The notes below the pieces were generated by a model that was not told where the DNA came from, did no database searches, and worked only from the letters and a program-made list of their open reading frames with translations. A stretch of DNA of 64,000 bases from NCBI RefSeq assembly GCF_011947225.1, contig NZ_JAATVW010000014.1, forward strand, positions 62,001 through 126,000, in the 5' to 3' direction. The DNA is from Planosporangium flavigriseum. Its GTDB lineage: Bacteria; Actinomycetota; Actinomycetes; Mycobacteriales; Micromonosporaceae. The position numbers were made by a program, and so were the translations under genes. Within the stretch, counting starts at the first letter, position 1, and each line of letters opens with the position of its first letter. Below, piece after piece: positions 8,813 to 17,709 of the stretch.

Positions 8813-9829
8813 ATGTCTGAACCTCGTTTACCGTCGGCGGGTCGGGTGTCCCGGCGCTCGATGCTGGCCGGAGCCGCGGTCACCGCGGTCACCCCGCTGG
8901 TGGTGGGTGCCCTGCCGTCGGCCGAGGCCTTTGCCAAGGAGCCATCGCGAGACGACGACAGGGAGCGGCCACGCGGTCGTACCCGCCGGATCACCATGTA
9001 CGTCGAGAAGATCTCCGACAAGCTCGTCGGGTACGGGCTGGCGCCGGGCAAGGCGACGGTGCCCGGGCCGGTGCTGGAGATGTGGGAAGGCGAGACCCTG
9101 GAGATCGAACTCGTCAATACCACCGACAAGGCGGTGTCGCTCCACGTGCACGGGGTGGACTATGACGTCTTCTCCGACGGCACCGACATCAACGACTCGG
9201 TGACGCCGCCGGGCGCGCGCCGCACGCACGTGTGGCGCAGCCATGAGGGATATAAGCGCAAGGACGGCACGTGGGCCGACGGCAGCGCCGGGTACTGGCA
9301 CTACCACGACCACGCGATGGGTACGCCGCACGGCACCGAGGGGATCGCGAAGGGCCTGTACGGCGCGCTGGTCGTGCGGCGGCGCGGGGATGTCCTGCCG
9401 GCCAAGCAGTTCACGGTCGTGTTCAACGAAATGACGATCAACAACCTGATGGCCCCGAACGCGCCGGTTTTCGAGGCGCGCCTCGGCGAGCGGTGCGAAT
9501 TCATCGTGATCGGGCACGGGAACAGTTACCACACGTTCCACGTGCACGGGCACCGCTGGCGGGACAACCGTACGGGCATGCGCGAGGGTTCGTACGACAC
9601 GAGCCGGGTCATCGACAACAAGGATCTGATGGGCGGTGACTCGTTCGGATTCCAGGTGATCGCAGGTGAAGGCGTGGGGCCGGGCGCCTGGATGTACCAC
9701 TGCCACGTCCAGTTCCACTCGGACATGGGCATGGTCGGCATCTTCCTGGTCCGGAACGAGGACGGCAGCCTGCCGATGCACGCCCAGATGGCGCTCGACC
9801 GCTATCACGGACACGAGCACCACATGTGA
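8813..9829 (+). CDS. Tat-exported two-domain multicopper oxidase (small laccase type)
   Basis: A product of 338 residues, with ATG after a GAGAGGA site. The signal [14 protein letters not shown] is twin-arginine. Copper motifs occur in order: [22 protein letters not shown] and the type 1/type 3 segment [12 protein letters not shown]. The two-cupredoxin-domain length matches trimeric small laccases rather than three-domain enzymes. It reduces O2 to water while taking single electrons from phenols, metals or a protein donor. With the cupredoxin at 6033 and the dehydrogenase at 1904 it could be the terminal oxidase of an extracytoplasmic sugar-oxidation chain (inference). The C-terminus is His-rich (HGHEHHM). 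Confidence 0.92.
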   Translation: MSEPRLPSAGRVSRRSMLAGAAVTAVTPLVVGALPSAEAFAKEPSRDDDRERPRGRTRRITMYVEKISDKLVGYGLAPGKATVPGPVLEMWEGETLEIELVNTTDKAVSLHVHGVDYDVFSDGTDINDSVTPPGARRTHVWRSHEGYKRKDGTWADGSAGYWHYHDHAMGTPHGTEGIAKGLYGALVVRRRGDVLPAKQFTVVFNEMTINNLMAPNAPVFEARLGERCEFIVIGHGNSYHTFHVHGHRWRDNRTGMREGSYDTSRVIDNKDLMGGDSFGFQVIAGEGVGPGAWMYHCHVQFHSDMGMVGIFLVRNEDGSLPMHAQMALDRYHGHEHHM

Positions 9830-9834
9830 CGGGT

Positions 9835-9880
9835 GCGGCGCGGGCGGCGGGTCCCCCCACCGCCCGCGCCGCTTCTTTCC
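9835..9880 (+). terminator. Terminator closing the oxidase cluster
   Basis: GCGGCGCGGGCGG (9835-9847) pairs perfectly with CCGCCCGCGCCGC (9860-9872) and is followed by a T-rich run (TTCTTT). It lies 5 bases after the multicopper oxidase stop and between convergent genes. Confidence 0.85.
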
Positions 9881-9910
9881 CACTACAAGCGACTGTCTCC
9901 TGTAGAGGAT

Positions 9911-10303
9911 CTAGACGAGGCCGCGACGCGCGGCCCACACGATCGCCTGCACGGTGACCTTCACGTCTAGTTGCTCGCAGATCGCCCGGATCCGCCGGCG
10001 GATCGTACGGTCGGACATGGCCATGCGCCGCGACACCGAGCTGACCGGCATGCCCTCGGCCAGCAGTGCCAGCAGCCGCAGATCCTCCTGATCGAGCGGG
10101 GCCTCGTCGGTGTTCCGGCCTGGCGCCGGCGCCTCGCACCGGGCTGTGCCGCCGAGTGTCGCACTGCCGAGGCGAGGGAGGCTGCGGGGGCCGCCGCGCG
10201 GTCCGGCCGACTGTCTGGTGAGCGCGGTGCCGACGAGCGCAGCGCCGGCCGGCGCTATCAGCCCGGCAAGACTGTTAGCCTTGCGCCTGGCGGCTTCGGG
10301 CAT
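9911..10303 (-). CDS. Small LuxR-type HTH protein
   Basis: A product of 130 residues; the ATG at 10303 is preceded by AAGGAGG. Residues 70-130 form a LuxR/NarL-like four-helix DNA-binding domain (LLALLAEGMPVSSVSRRM, SDRTIRRRIRAICEQLDVK). The N-terminal half is Ala/Pro/Gly-rich with a possible weak hydrophobic stretch and no receiver domain. Orphan regulators of this size are common in actinomycetes, and the target is unknown. It converges on the oxidase cluster and is separated from it by the terminator at 9835. Confidence 0.75.
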   Translation of the reverse strand: MPEAARRKANSLAGLIAPAGAALVGTALTRQSAGPRGGPRSLPRLGSATLGGTARCEAPAPGRNTDEAPLDQEDLRLLALLAEGMPVSSVSRRMAMSDRTIRRRIRAICEQLDVKVTVQAIVWAARRGLV

Positions 10304-10848
10304 GGGACATCATCCTCCTTGCTTTTTGCCGTCCTCAATCCGCCCAGGGCCGCTCTACGGCGCCAACTGGAGACGCGGTCCTGGGTGGGCGGGGGCGCAG
10401 GCTCGGGACGCGGTTACGTCCGAGGCTTGATCACTTGTAGCTACCGGTCGCGCCTGCCGGCGCCGTAGTTGTATCGCGAGAGTCGCACCGACCGGTTCCG
10501 CATGGCGGCCGAGGCTTCGGCTCGGGCCGGAACCAGCCGCGGTCGGTGGGCCGGTACGAGGTGGACACCTGGCAGGCACCTCCCCAGTGATCGGGTCGAG
10601 TGGTCCGTCGGACCAAGCGCAGAGCAAGCGTCTCGATACGTTTAGCAAGCCCCTTAAGGCCGAAAGGCTATCGTCGATCCATTACCAAAGCCAGATGGAA
10701 AGTGAAGAATCTATCGTTCGTGTAGACAAAAGTCGTTTCGGGCGCAGAGCAAAGATCTTTACGGGCTGTTCAGAAATCGCGCTGCCTCCGCGTCGAGCGC
10801 CGGCCGATCCCGCCGGAACGGCGCTGCGGTTCGTCCTACGCTGGCCTC
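10304..10848. other. Intergenic region, 545 bases
   Basis: No credible gene. It includes the ribosome site of the LuxR-type gene (about 10313-10321) and a less GC-rich segment near 10640-10770 that could hold the promoter of the downstream hydrolase. No clear -35/-10 pair or palindrome was found. Confidence 0.5.
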
Positions 10849-11661
10849 ATGCCTCTGTGTGGCCGGCGCCGTGCCCTGGAAGCCGGCTGGCGTGCGGACC
10901 GCGTACGCGTGGCCGGCACCACTATCGCCGTCGAGCACCGGCCCGGCCGCGGCCCGGTGATCGTTCTGGAGGCCGGACTGGGGCTGCCGGGGTCGGTATG
11001 GCGACGGGTCTGCGCCCGGCTACCCCCGGACCGGGCGGTGCTCCGCTACGACCGCGCCGGACTGGGTCGCAGCGATCCTGGTGCGCTGCCCCGTACCGGC
11101 GTCCGGCAAGCCCGCGAGCTTCGGGAACTGCTGGGCCAGTTGCGCATGCCGCCGCCGTACGTTCTGGTCGGTCACTCCGTGGGCGCGTTCATCGTGCGGC
11201 TGTTCGCGCTGGAGCACCCCGGGGAGGTCGCCGCCGTCGTCCTCGTTGACCCCTCTCACGAGGACGAGGGGCCGGGGCTCCGGCCGATCATGCGCTGGGC
11301 CGACGTCGCGGTAAGTCGGCTGTTGCGCGTTGCCCACGTGGTGTCCCGGTCGCGGCACGTGGCGGGGATGGTCCGCGAGGACGAGGCCTTCGCCGCCACC
11401 GCGGAGCAGGTACGCGCGGCACTGCGGCAGCGGGACATGCCCGACGTGCCGGTGCGGGTGATCACGGCTGAAGGCTCGTACCGGGGCTGGGTGCCCGGCG
11501 GCCGGGCGCGCCGGCGCGAGCGGGAGCGGGTCCGGTCGCTGCATCAGGTCTTGGCGGCATCCGTCCCGCGCGGGCGGCACCTGCTGGTCCCGCGCAGCGG
11601 GCATCTGGTCATGCGCGACGCCCCGGCGTTCGTCGCCACGGTGATCGTTGACGTTGCTTGA
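10849..11661 (+). CDS. Alpha/beta hydrolase
   Basis: A product of 270 residues. Fold markers: IVLEAGLGLPGSVWRRV (oxyanion region), nucleophile elbow GHSVG, acid-containing VDPSHED and C-terminal histidine in RSGHLVM. There is no signal peptide or membrane segment. The Arg-rich segment around 220-232 is atypical but falls in the variable cap region. Substrate unknown. Start choice: ATG at 10849; an internal GTG near 10891 is possible. Not in an evident operon. Confidence 0.8.
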   Translation: MPLCGRRRALEAGWRADRVRVAGTTIAVEHRPGRGPVIVLEAGLGLPGSVWRRVCARLPPDRAVLRYDRAGLGRSDPGALPRTGVRQARELRELLGQLRMPPPYVLVGHSVGAFIVRLFALEHPGEVAAVVLVDPSHEDEGPGLRPIMRWADVAVSRLLRVAHVVSRSRHVAGMVREDEAFAATAEQVRAALRQRDMPDVPVRVITAEGSYRGWVPGGRARRRERERVRSLHQVLAASVPRGRHLLVPRSGHLVMRDAPAFVATVIVDVA

Positions 11662-11682
11662 CGGTTTCGCCGTAGCGTCAAG
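11657..11682 (+). terminator. Hairpin overlapping the hydrolase stop codon
   Basis: CTTGACG (11657-11663) pairs with CGTCAAG (11676-11682), with an inner CGG/CCG extension. The stop codon TGA lies in the 5' arm. Confidence 0.4.
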
Positions 11683-12081
11683 GTTGCGCGGCTGTGCAAG
11701 GACGCGAAGTAATGAGTGACCACTTGGTACCTGACTGCCGCAGCGCAAACGGCCGGTCTGAAGCGCTTCCGGTAGGGGGGTCGGATTATCGGTCGACAGT
11801 CGGATGATGGCGGGTTAGGTTAGGCCCGCACGAAGCTTGTCGAACGGAGAAATAAATCTTACTCGGCCGTGTCATTGGCCAGGCTTCGTCCACATTCAGC
11901 GACCAGCGGCTCTTCCATTCGGCTGGGCTGCTCCGCTGTTCGTGAGGTTGAAGCGGTGTAGCGGCGATGTGCCACAGTGCCGGGGCTGTGGCGTCGCTGA
12001 TGCAGTCATCAATGTCAAGCTCTCGATGGAAGTTGCGTAACGCGATGGCGGTCGCGGCACGATGTCAATGGGGAGTAGGCA
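11683..12081. other. Intergenic region, about 400 bases
   Basis: No gene with a ribosome site or recognisable motif. It contains a short GGTTAGGTTAGG direct repeat near 11813 and is less GC-rich than neighbouring genes. It is the presumed promoter region of the L11-like gene. Confidence 0.5.
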
Positions 12082-12510
12082 GTGCCACCGAGGAAGAAGA
12101 AGACCCACGAAGTCACCCTTGAGCTTGAGGCAGGCAACGCCGCAGTCGTCGAGCTCGGAAAGAATCTTGGTCCGACCGGTATCAACATGCGCGCGGTAAA
12201 AGCTGAATACGACGAAGCGACCGCGCGCCACCGTGGCGAGATCATTCCGGTTGTCGTGAGCGTCTATGAAGACCGGAGCTTCGAACTGCGGTACAAGACC
12301 CCGCCCACGAGTTTCCTCATCCGCGGTGCGCTCGGCATCAAGGGTGGATCGTCGCGTCCGGCTCTGGAGTCCGCCGGCGTCCTGACTCAGGAGCAGCTCC
12401 GGAAGATCGCTGAGCGCAAGCTGCCGGATCTCAACGCGAAGGACATCGAGGGCGCGATAAAGATCGTCACCGGCAGTGCCCGATCGATGGGGGTCACGAT
12501 AGCGGACTAG
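12082..12510 (+). CDS. Divergent free-standing ribosomal protein L11 paralogue
   Basis: A product of 142 residues, GTG start after GGGGAG with 6-base spacing. The length and both L11 domains are clear: N-terminal MPPRKKK start, central VYEDRSFELRYKTPP, C-terminal rRNA-binding TARSMGI-type end (SARSMGVTIAD) and KLPDLNAKDIEGA. In normal L11 the N-terminal loop is proline-rich (PPVGPALGQ). Here it reads VELGKNLGPTG, so the prolines contacted by thiopeptide antibiotics are gone. It is not beside rplA, nusG or secE, so it is not the housekeeping copy. Codon use is less GC-biased than in the flanks. It may be an alternative or antibiotic-insensitive L11; this is inference from family knowledge. Confidence 0.85.
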   Translation: MPPRKKKTHEVTLELEAGNAAVVELGKNLGPTGINMRAVKAEYDEATARHRGEIIPVVVSVYEDRSFELRYKTPPTSFLIRGALGIKGGSSRPALESAGVLTQEQLRKIAERKLPDLNAKDIEGAIKIVTGSARSMGVTIAD

Positions 12511-12806
12511 TCGTGCGATAAACGCCTCTGCTACGACGCGACTCGTGGCTGGCACCTGCAACTGGTCTCCGAAAAGGGGATCGGGGCACCGATGGCCGCC
12601 GCGCTCCGCTGTCTCATCCTGCTCATGTCGGTGACGGGGTGGGGAAGGCTGAAAAGATGTGCCGAGTGGGGCTGTGTCAGCTATTCATAGATTGCAGTAA
12701 CGGTAATTCGCGATCTCATCGTCGGACCCGCGCGCCCGGAGGTCGCCTCCTTCCCGTTGCCGGTTAGTCGGTTCCAACGACCGTCCCTGCTGGCCGTTAG
12801 GTTGCT

Positions 12807-13283
12807 GTGGCTGAGATGAGCGCAGAACGACTCGCCGTAGACGATCTCATCGCCGTCGCTCGTGTCGACGATGGTGAAGCGCTCGCGGTTGCCTGTCTGA
12901 AGGTTGTCGAGGGCAACAGTGGAACGGGGATCAGAGAGCTCATTCGGTCGGTCCTACGGTCTTCGGCGGCGATGGTCGGCCAACGGCACGCCAGCCCATC
13001 GGCGTCCCTGGCCTTAGGCGTACCGTCAACGACGGGCGATGAGAGTGCGATGTCCCCGGAGGGCGTCCCGCCCGTCTTTCGCGTCGCGGCGAGGGCGCTC
13101 TCGGCCACGATCAATGGCGACTTCGAATCCGCCGACGCCCATATTGAAATAGCGGTCAGGGAATCGCGGGACCTGGAACGTGCGGCGGTCATCGCGCTCA
13201 CCGCGTCCTGGTTCGTTCAACTGGAGGCCATGCTCGCCGCCGAGAGCGGCACCAGGATCGGCACCGGCCAGAACGAATCGTGA
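12807..13283 (+). CDS. Hypothetical helical protein
   Basis: A product of 158 residues from GTG 12807 (TAGG 5 bases upstream); an ATG at 12816 is an alternative. It is mostly helical and acidic, with no signal peptide and no recognised domain. A C-terminal segment, GDFESADAHIEIAVRESRDLERA, resembles a tetratricopeptide-like hairpin but a single one is not diagnostic. Base use matches the L11-like gene more than the flanking GC-rich genes. Function not recognised. Confidence 0.5.
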   Translation: MAEMSAERLAVDDLIAVARVDDGEALAVACLKVVEGNSGTGIRELIRSVLRSSAAMVGQRHASPSASLALGVPSTTGDESAMSPEGVPPVFRVAARALSATINGDFESADAHIEIAVRESRDLERAAVIALTASWFVQLEAMLAAESGTRIGTGQNES

Positions 13284-13374
13284 ACCGGCGGTTTCACCAG
13301 CGCACCGGCAGCTCGCGGGCAGCCACTGCCGATGAATCGGACATCGGTGGTGCTTCAGTGGGGGTCGTAGGAGA

Positions 13375-13890
13375 TCAGCGACCAGGTGCGGGTCGGCCGG
13401 TGATGCCTTTGAGGTGGCGGCTCATCTCGCGGGCGATCTCCCGGTTGGCGTCCCGTTCGGCCAGGGTCTGCCGCTTGTCCCACGATCGCTTACCGCGGGC
13501 GAGGGCGAGTTCGACCTTCGCCCAGCCGTTGGAGAAGTACACCGACAGCGGGACGAGCGTCACGCCGCCCTCCCGTACCTTCTCGATGATCCGGTCGATC
13601 TCCACCCGGTGCAGGAGCAGCTTGCGGGTTCGGCGCGGCTTGTGGTTGGTCCAGGTGCCGTAGCTGTACTCGGCGATGTGCAGCCCGTACAGCATGATTT
13701 CGCCATCGAGCTCCTGGGCGAACGCGTCGACCAGCGACACCCGGCCCTCGCGCACCGACTTGACCTCGGTGCCGACCAGCTTGATGCCTGCCTCGTACGT
13801 CTTGAGGATCGTGTAGTCGTGCCGCGCCTTCTTGTTCGAGGCGACGAGTTTGCGCCCGGTCTGCCTGGACGTGACGACCCTCCCGATCAC
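13375..13890 (-). CDS. smpB: SsrA-binding protein SmpB
   Basis: A product of 171 residues from GTG 13890, the only in-frame start before the conserved core; it overlaps the TGA of the upstream TetR gene by 4 bases. Signature segments: [58 protein letters not shown] and a basic C-terminal tail. SmpB delivers tmRNA to stalled ribosomes for trans-translation. In many actinomycetes it follows ftsEX; here it follows a TetR gene, and no tmRNA was recognised within about 500 bases. The frame stays open far upstream, but the conserved protein begins here. Confidence 0.92.
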   Translation of the reverse strand: MIGRVVTSRQTGRKLVASNKKARHDYTILKTYEAGIKLVGTEVKSVREGRVSLVDAFAQELDGEIMLYGLHIAEYSYGTWTNHKPRRTRKLLLHRVEIDRIIEKVREGGVTLVPLSVYFSNGWAKVELALARGKRSWDKRQTLAERDANREIAREMSRHLKGITGRPAPGR

Positions 13891-14450
13891 TGGGCGGTGA
13901 GCTCGGCCAGGCGGGCGGTCACCGCGGCCCGTAGCTCGGGTGTCACCTCGTAGAGGCCGAGCATCTCCGAGAGCCAGAGGCCGTCGGCGGCGAGCCAGGC
14001 CACCGCCGCGTCGACGTTGTCGGTCTGCTTCATGCCCTCGGCCCAGAGCTGACGGGACCGGTCCCGCAGGATCTCCAGCAGGGACGGCTGCAGGAGGCTC
14101 GCGGTGAGGACCGCGGTCCAGAGCTTCGTGCCCGGCCCGAGGTTGGCCGAGGTCGCGACGTACGCCCGGGCGACTGCGTCTTCGGGTTCGGGTCCTTGCC
14201 CGACGCGGGCGGCGATCCGGTCGTAGTAGCGGCGGACGATCTCCTCGACCATCGCCTCGAGCAGCGCCGCCTTGTTGGGAAAGTAGTGCAGAAGGCCGCC
14301 CTTGCTGACCCCGGCGTGCGCGGAGACCGCCTCCAGCGTCACGGAGGCCACGCCGGAGGTCTCGGCGAGGGCGATCATCGCGTCGAGCAGCCGCTGCCGC
14401 GTGTCGATGTCGCCGGCGCCGGCAGCGTTTTCCTTTACCCGCTTCGCCAT
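13887..14450 (-). CDS. TetR-family repressor of the NCS1/CocE operon
   Basis: A product of 187 residues; ATG 14450 (MAKRVKEN) is chosen because the HTH begins about 20 residues later; the frame is open further upstream without a good site. [31 protein letters not shown]. The C-terminal domain (about 90-187) resembles TetR_C regulatory domains. It is divergent from the permease at 14552, and a perfect 12-bp-arm palindrome lies between them, so it very likely represses that operon and itself. Its stop overlaps the smpB start. Confidence 0.9.
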   Translation of the reverse strand: MAKRVKENAAGAGDIDTRQRLLDAMIALAETSGVASVTLEAVSAHAGVSKGGLLHYFPNKAALLEAMVEEIVRRYYDRIAARVGQGPEPEDAVARAYVATSANLGPGTKLWTAVLTASLLQPSLLEILRDRSRQLWAEGMKQTDNVDAAVAWLAADGLWLSEMLGLYEVTPELRAAVTARLAELTAQ

Positions 14451-14476
14451 CCGCCTGAGTGTACAGCGATGCTCCG

Positions 14477-14507
14477 TTGACCAACATACCGTCTGGACGG
14501 TATGTTG
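14477..14507 (+). promoter_or_regulatory. NCS1-operon promoter with embedded TetR operator
   Basis: The -35 TTGACC (14477-14482) and -10 TATGTT (14501-14506) are 18 bases apart. The palindrome has arms CAACATACCGTC (14482-14493) and GACGGTATGTTG (14496-14507) around TG. Repressor binding would cover the spacer and -10 element directly. The site also lies 32 bases upstream of the TetR start, fitting autoregulation. Confidence 0.85.
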
Positions 14508-14551
14508 CCGGCACGCTGATGTGAGGAGCGGCACACAATCGAGGAGAAGCC

Positions 14552-15943
14552 ATGGCCGACGAGCCTGCCTTAAGTCGCATCGAGCAACACGGCGCCGAGC
14601 CGATCCCGCTGGACGAGCGCCATGGCAAGCCACACACCCAGTTCACGATCTTCGCGTCGACCAACCTGGCCTTCGCGGTGGTGCTGACGGGCTTCTTCCC
14701 GGCGTTCCTCGGGCTCTCGCTCGCGCAGTGCGTCACCGCGATCGTCGTCGGAACGGCCCTCGCCTCGGTCGCGATCGGCGTGCTGTCCGCGATGGGGAGC
14801 CGGCTCGGCGTGGCGGCGCCGATCCTCGCCCGTGGCCCGCTCGGGTTCCTCGGCGCCTGGCCGATGGTCGCGTACACCAGCGTCTTCGGCTCGCTGGGCT
14901 GGGCGACCGTGAACCTCGTGTTCGGTGCCTGGGCACTGCAGGGCGTGGTGAACATCCCGCTGGCTGTCATCGTCATCGTGACCGCGATCGCCCAGGCCAT
15001 CATCGCAATTTTCGGTTACGACCTGGTGCACCTCGCCGCCCGGTGGACCACGATCGTGATGGCGGTCGTGTTCGCGATCATCACCGTCCTGGCGCTGAGC
15101 AAGGCGGACTTCTCCTTCGGGGTGAACCCCGAGGCCCCGGACTTCATCGGGGTGTGGGGCGGCTGGCTCACCGCCGCGGGCGTGTTCTTCGCGTACGTGA
15201 TGGGCTACGCGACGTTCGCCGCCGACTACTCGCGCTACCTGCCCGCGAACACGCCGGCCTGGCGCGTCACCATGTACTCCGCCCTCGGTAACTTCGTGCC
15301 GACCGTCTGGCTAGGCTGCCTCGGCGCGGTCATCGCGGGCTTCGCCGGCCAGTTCGACGCCGTGCCGGCGATCGAGCAGCTCACCGGAGGGTTCGCGCCG
15401 ATCGTACTGATCACCCTCGCGCTGTCGACGATCGTGATCAACACCGTTAACATCTACGGCGGCGCGATCTCCGTCATCGCGCTCGTCCCGCGGACCAGTC
15501 GGCCGGTCGCCGTCATCGTCCTCACCGCAGCCTCCGCGGTCCTCGCGATCGCGCTCCAGGGCGACCTGTACGGCAGCTTCTACGACTTCCTCCTGCTGAC
15601 CGCCTACATCGCCACCCCGTGGATGGTGATCATGATGCTCGACTACACGGTGGGCGGGCGCCGTGACCCACGCCGTATCCCCGAGCTCTACGACCGGACG
15701 CGCACGTCCTCGTGGGGGCTGCTCGCGTGGGTGGGGGCGTGCCTGATCTCCGTGCCGTTCTGGAGCTGGAAGCACTACACCGGGCCGATAGCGGCGGCCC
15801 ACCGCGAGTGGGGTGACCTCACGTACCTCGTCGGCGCGGTCGCCGGTGGCGTGCTCTACCTGGCCATCCACCGCCTCACCGTCGCGCGGCGGGCGGCCGT
15901 GCCGGACGCGCCGGTCCCGGCCGCCGAGCAGGGGGTCGCGTGA
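14552..15943 (+). CDS. NCS1-family nucleobase/purine-cytosine permease
   Basis: A product of 463 residues; ATG after GAGGAG. About 12 membrane segments; the N-terminal [25 protein letters not shown] and the internal [10 protein letters not shown] segment are typical of the cytosine/purine branch. It imports nucleobases or related heterocycles (allantoin, hydantoin, pyridoxine-like) with H+ or Na+. The CocE-type hydrolase starts inside its stop codon, so both are one operon under the TetR at 14450. The substrate is probably released by or fed to that hydrolase (inference). Confidence 0.88.
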   Translation: MADEPALSRIEQHGAEPIPLDERHGKPHTQFTIFASTNLAFAVVLTGFFPAFLGLSLAQCVTAIVVGTALASVAIGVLSAMGSRLGVAAPILARGPLGFLGAWPMVAYTSVFGSLGWATVNLVFGAWALQGVVNIPLAVIVIVTAIAQAIIAIFGYDLVHLAARWTTIVMAVVFAIITVLALSKADFSFGVNPEAPDFIGVWGGWLTAAGVFFAYVMGYATFAADYSRYLPANTPAWRVTMYSALGNFVPTVWLGCLGAVIAGFAGQFDAVPAIEQLTGGFAPIVLITLALSTIVINTVNIYGGAISVIALVPRTSRPVAVIVLTAASAVLAIALQGDLYGSFYDFLLLTAYIATPWMVIMMLDYTVGGRRDPRRIPELYDRTRTSSWGLLAWVGACLISVPFWSWKHYTGPIAAAHREWGDLTYLVGAVAGGVLYLAIHRLTVARRAAVPDAPVPAAEQGVA

Positions 15944-17643
15944 TGACGGCCGTCGAGCCGCGCCCGGCGCTGGGGCGGGACCTCCTCGGGGTCGAGGTCC
16001 ACCACGATGTACGGGTGCCGATGCGGGACGGGGTCCACCTGTCGGCGGACGTCTACCTGCCCGCGGACACGCCCGCGCCGGCCCTGGTGCTGCGTACGCC
16101 GTACAACAAGCGGGTCGGGGAGTTCGAGGGTTACGCCCATCCGTCCTGGTACGCGCGGCACGGCTTCGCGGTCGTCTGCCAGGACGTGCGCGGGACGTAC
16201 GAGTCGGAGGGCACCCTGCGGCCGTTCCACCAGGAGGCCGAGGACGGCTACGACACGATCGAGTGGGTCGCCGCCCAGCCGTGGTGCGACGGGGCGGTCG
16301 GCACGTACGGGTTCTCGTACCCGGGCGCGACGCAGCTGCTCGCGGCCACGCAGTCGCCGCCCCACCTGCGCGCGATCGCGCCGGCGATGACGGGCTCGAA
16401 CTACCACGAGGGCTGGACCTACCACGGCGGCGCGCTGCAGTTGGCGTTCGTCCTCAGCTGGGCCGCCGGGCTCGGGCGCGACCAGGCGGTGCGCGCGGGT
16501 GACGCGGCGGCCGTCGCGGCGTTCGACGCGATCCTTTCGGCACCGTACGGTCTCTACGCGCGGCTGCCGGTACGCGACGCCCTGCCCCCGGAGCTCGCGC
16601 GCTACGCGCCGTTCCTGCGCGAGTGGCTCGAGCACCCCGACTACGACGACTACTGGCGCGCGGTGTCGCCGAAGGAACGCTACGACGCGATCGAGGTGCC
16701 GGGACTGCACGTGGCCGGCTGGTACGACGTCTTCCTCGAGGGCACGCTGGAGAACTTCAGCACGCTGCGGCGGCGCGGCGTGGCCAGCCAATCGTTGATC
16801 GTCGGACCCTGGTACCACATGCCGTGGGCGCAGACCGTCGGCGCCTGCGACTTCGGACCGGAGGCCCGCAACCTCGTCGACGACGCGCAGATTCGCTTCT
16901 TCCGGCGCACCCTCAAGGGTGAGGACGTGGGCGAAGAGGCGCCCGTGCGCCTCTTCGTGATGGGGGAGAACCGCTGGCGCGAGTACCAGGAGTGGCCGCC
17001 GCCCGCGCGGGACCGCCTGCTGTACCTGCGCAGCGACGGCCGTGCCGGCTCGGTCAACGGCACCGGCGCGCTGTCACCGGAGCAGCCGCCCGCCGGCGAG
17101 CCCGCCGACGTGTGGGCGTCCGACGCGAACCTGCCGGTGATGAGCCTCGGCGGCCGCAGCGCCTCCTCGGCGGCGCTGACCCCGATGGGCCCGGCCGACC
17201 AGCAGCCGGAGGAGATCCGCAACGACCTGCTGGTCTACACCTCGGCCGCCCTCGACCGGCCGCTGGTCGTCATCGGGGTGCCGACGGCGACGGTGTTCGC
17301 GGCGTGCGACGGCCCCGGCTGCGACGTGGTGGTCCGCCTCGTCGACGTGCATCCGGACGGTACGGCGATCAACGTCTCCGACGGGAACGTCCGGATCGCC
17401 TGGGACGGTGAACCCTCCGTCCGCGAGCTGGCGATCCGTATGTCACCCACCGCGATCCGCTTCGACGCCGGCCACCGGATCCGGCTCGAGATCGCCGGGA
17501 GCAGCTTCCCCGTCCTCGACCGCCACCCCGGCTGGGACGTGTCGCCGGTGGCGGCCGGCCCGCACGAGCTCCGGGTCGTCACGCAGATCGTCTGCCACGA
17601 CGCGGCGCGGCCCTCCCGGCTGAGCCTGCCCGTGGTCGACTAG
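15943..17643 (+). CDS. CocE/NonD-family (peptidase S15-like) hydrolase
   Basis: A product of 566 residues; ATG 15943 overlaps the permease TGA by one base and has GGGGG 7 bases upstream; GTG 15940 is an alternative. The N-terminal alpha/beta-hydrolase domain carries nucleophile GFSYPG, Asp in GWYDVFLEG and His in WYHMPW. The C-terminal part (about 330-566) is the PepX_C jelly roll (LVVIGVPTATVFAACDGPG to the end). No signal peptide, so it is cytoplasmic. The family includes cocaine esterase, alpha-amino-acid ester hydrolases and glutaryl acylases. Pairing with a nucleobase-type importer suggests an ester or amide of a heterocyclic compound. Confidence 0.88.
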   Translation: MTAVEPRPALGRDLLGVEVHHDVRVPMRDGVHLSADVYLPADTPAPALVLRTPYNKRVGEFEGYAHPSWYARHGFAVVCQDVRGTYESEGTLRPFHQEAEDGYDTIEWVAAQPWCDGAVGTYGFSYPGATQLLAATQSPPHLRAIAPAMTGSNYHEGWTYHGGALQLAFVLSWAAGLGRDQAVRAGDAAAVAAFDAILSAPYGLYARLPVRDALPPELARYAPFLREWLEHPDYDDYWRAVSPKERYDAIEVPGLHVAGWYDVFLEGTLENFSTLRRRGVASQSLIVGPWYHMPWAQTVGACDFGPEARNLVDDAQIRFFRRTLKGEDVGEEAPVRLFVMGENRWREYQEWPPPARDRLLYLRSDGRAGSVNGTGALSPEQPPAGEPADVWASDANLPVMSLGGRSASSAALTPMGPADQQPEEIRNDLLVYTSAALDRPLVVIGVPTATVFAACDGPGCDVVVRLVDVHPDGTAINVSDGNVRIAWDGEPSVRELAIRMSPTAIRFDAGHRIRLEIAGSSFPVLDRHPGWDVSPVAAGPHELRVVTQIVCHDAARPSRLSLPVVD

Positions 17644-17662
17644 AACGAGCTCTCCTCCGTGC

Positions 17663-17697
17663 CGGTCGCCGCCGTCCGGGTGGGACGGCGGCGACCG
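17663..17697. terminator. Bidirectional 15-bp hairpin between convergent genes
   Basis: CGGTCGCCGCCGTCC (17663-17677) pairs perfectly with 17683-17697 around GGGTG. It lies between the stops at 17643 (+) and 17710 (-). Confidence 0.8.
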
Positions 17698-17709
17698 ACG
17701 GGCGTCGGG

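Noticed and set aside
5964-9880. Regular hairpins read as a CRISPR or repeat array
   Set aside because: The stems differ in sequence and each follows a stop codon, so they are terminators.
11837-12040. 67-codon frame ahead of the L11 paralogue
   Set aside because: ATG without a ribosome site, no motif, ends in the L11 upstream region; treated as non-coding.
13284-13374. Possible tmRNA gene downstream of smpB
   Set aside because: The gap is about 90 bases, far shorter than tmRNA, and lacks a tRNA-like 3' end.
13375-15003. 542-codon open frame joining smpB to upstream sequence
   Set aside because: Protein character begins only at 13890; upstream it is antisense to the permease and out of frame with TetR.
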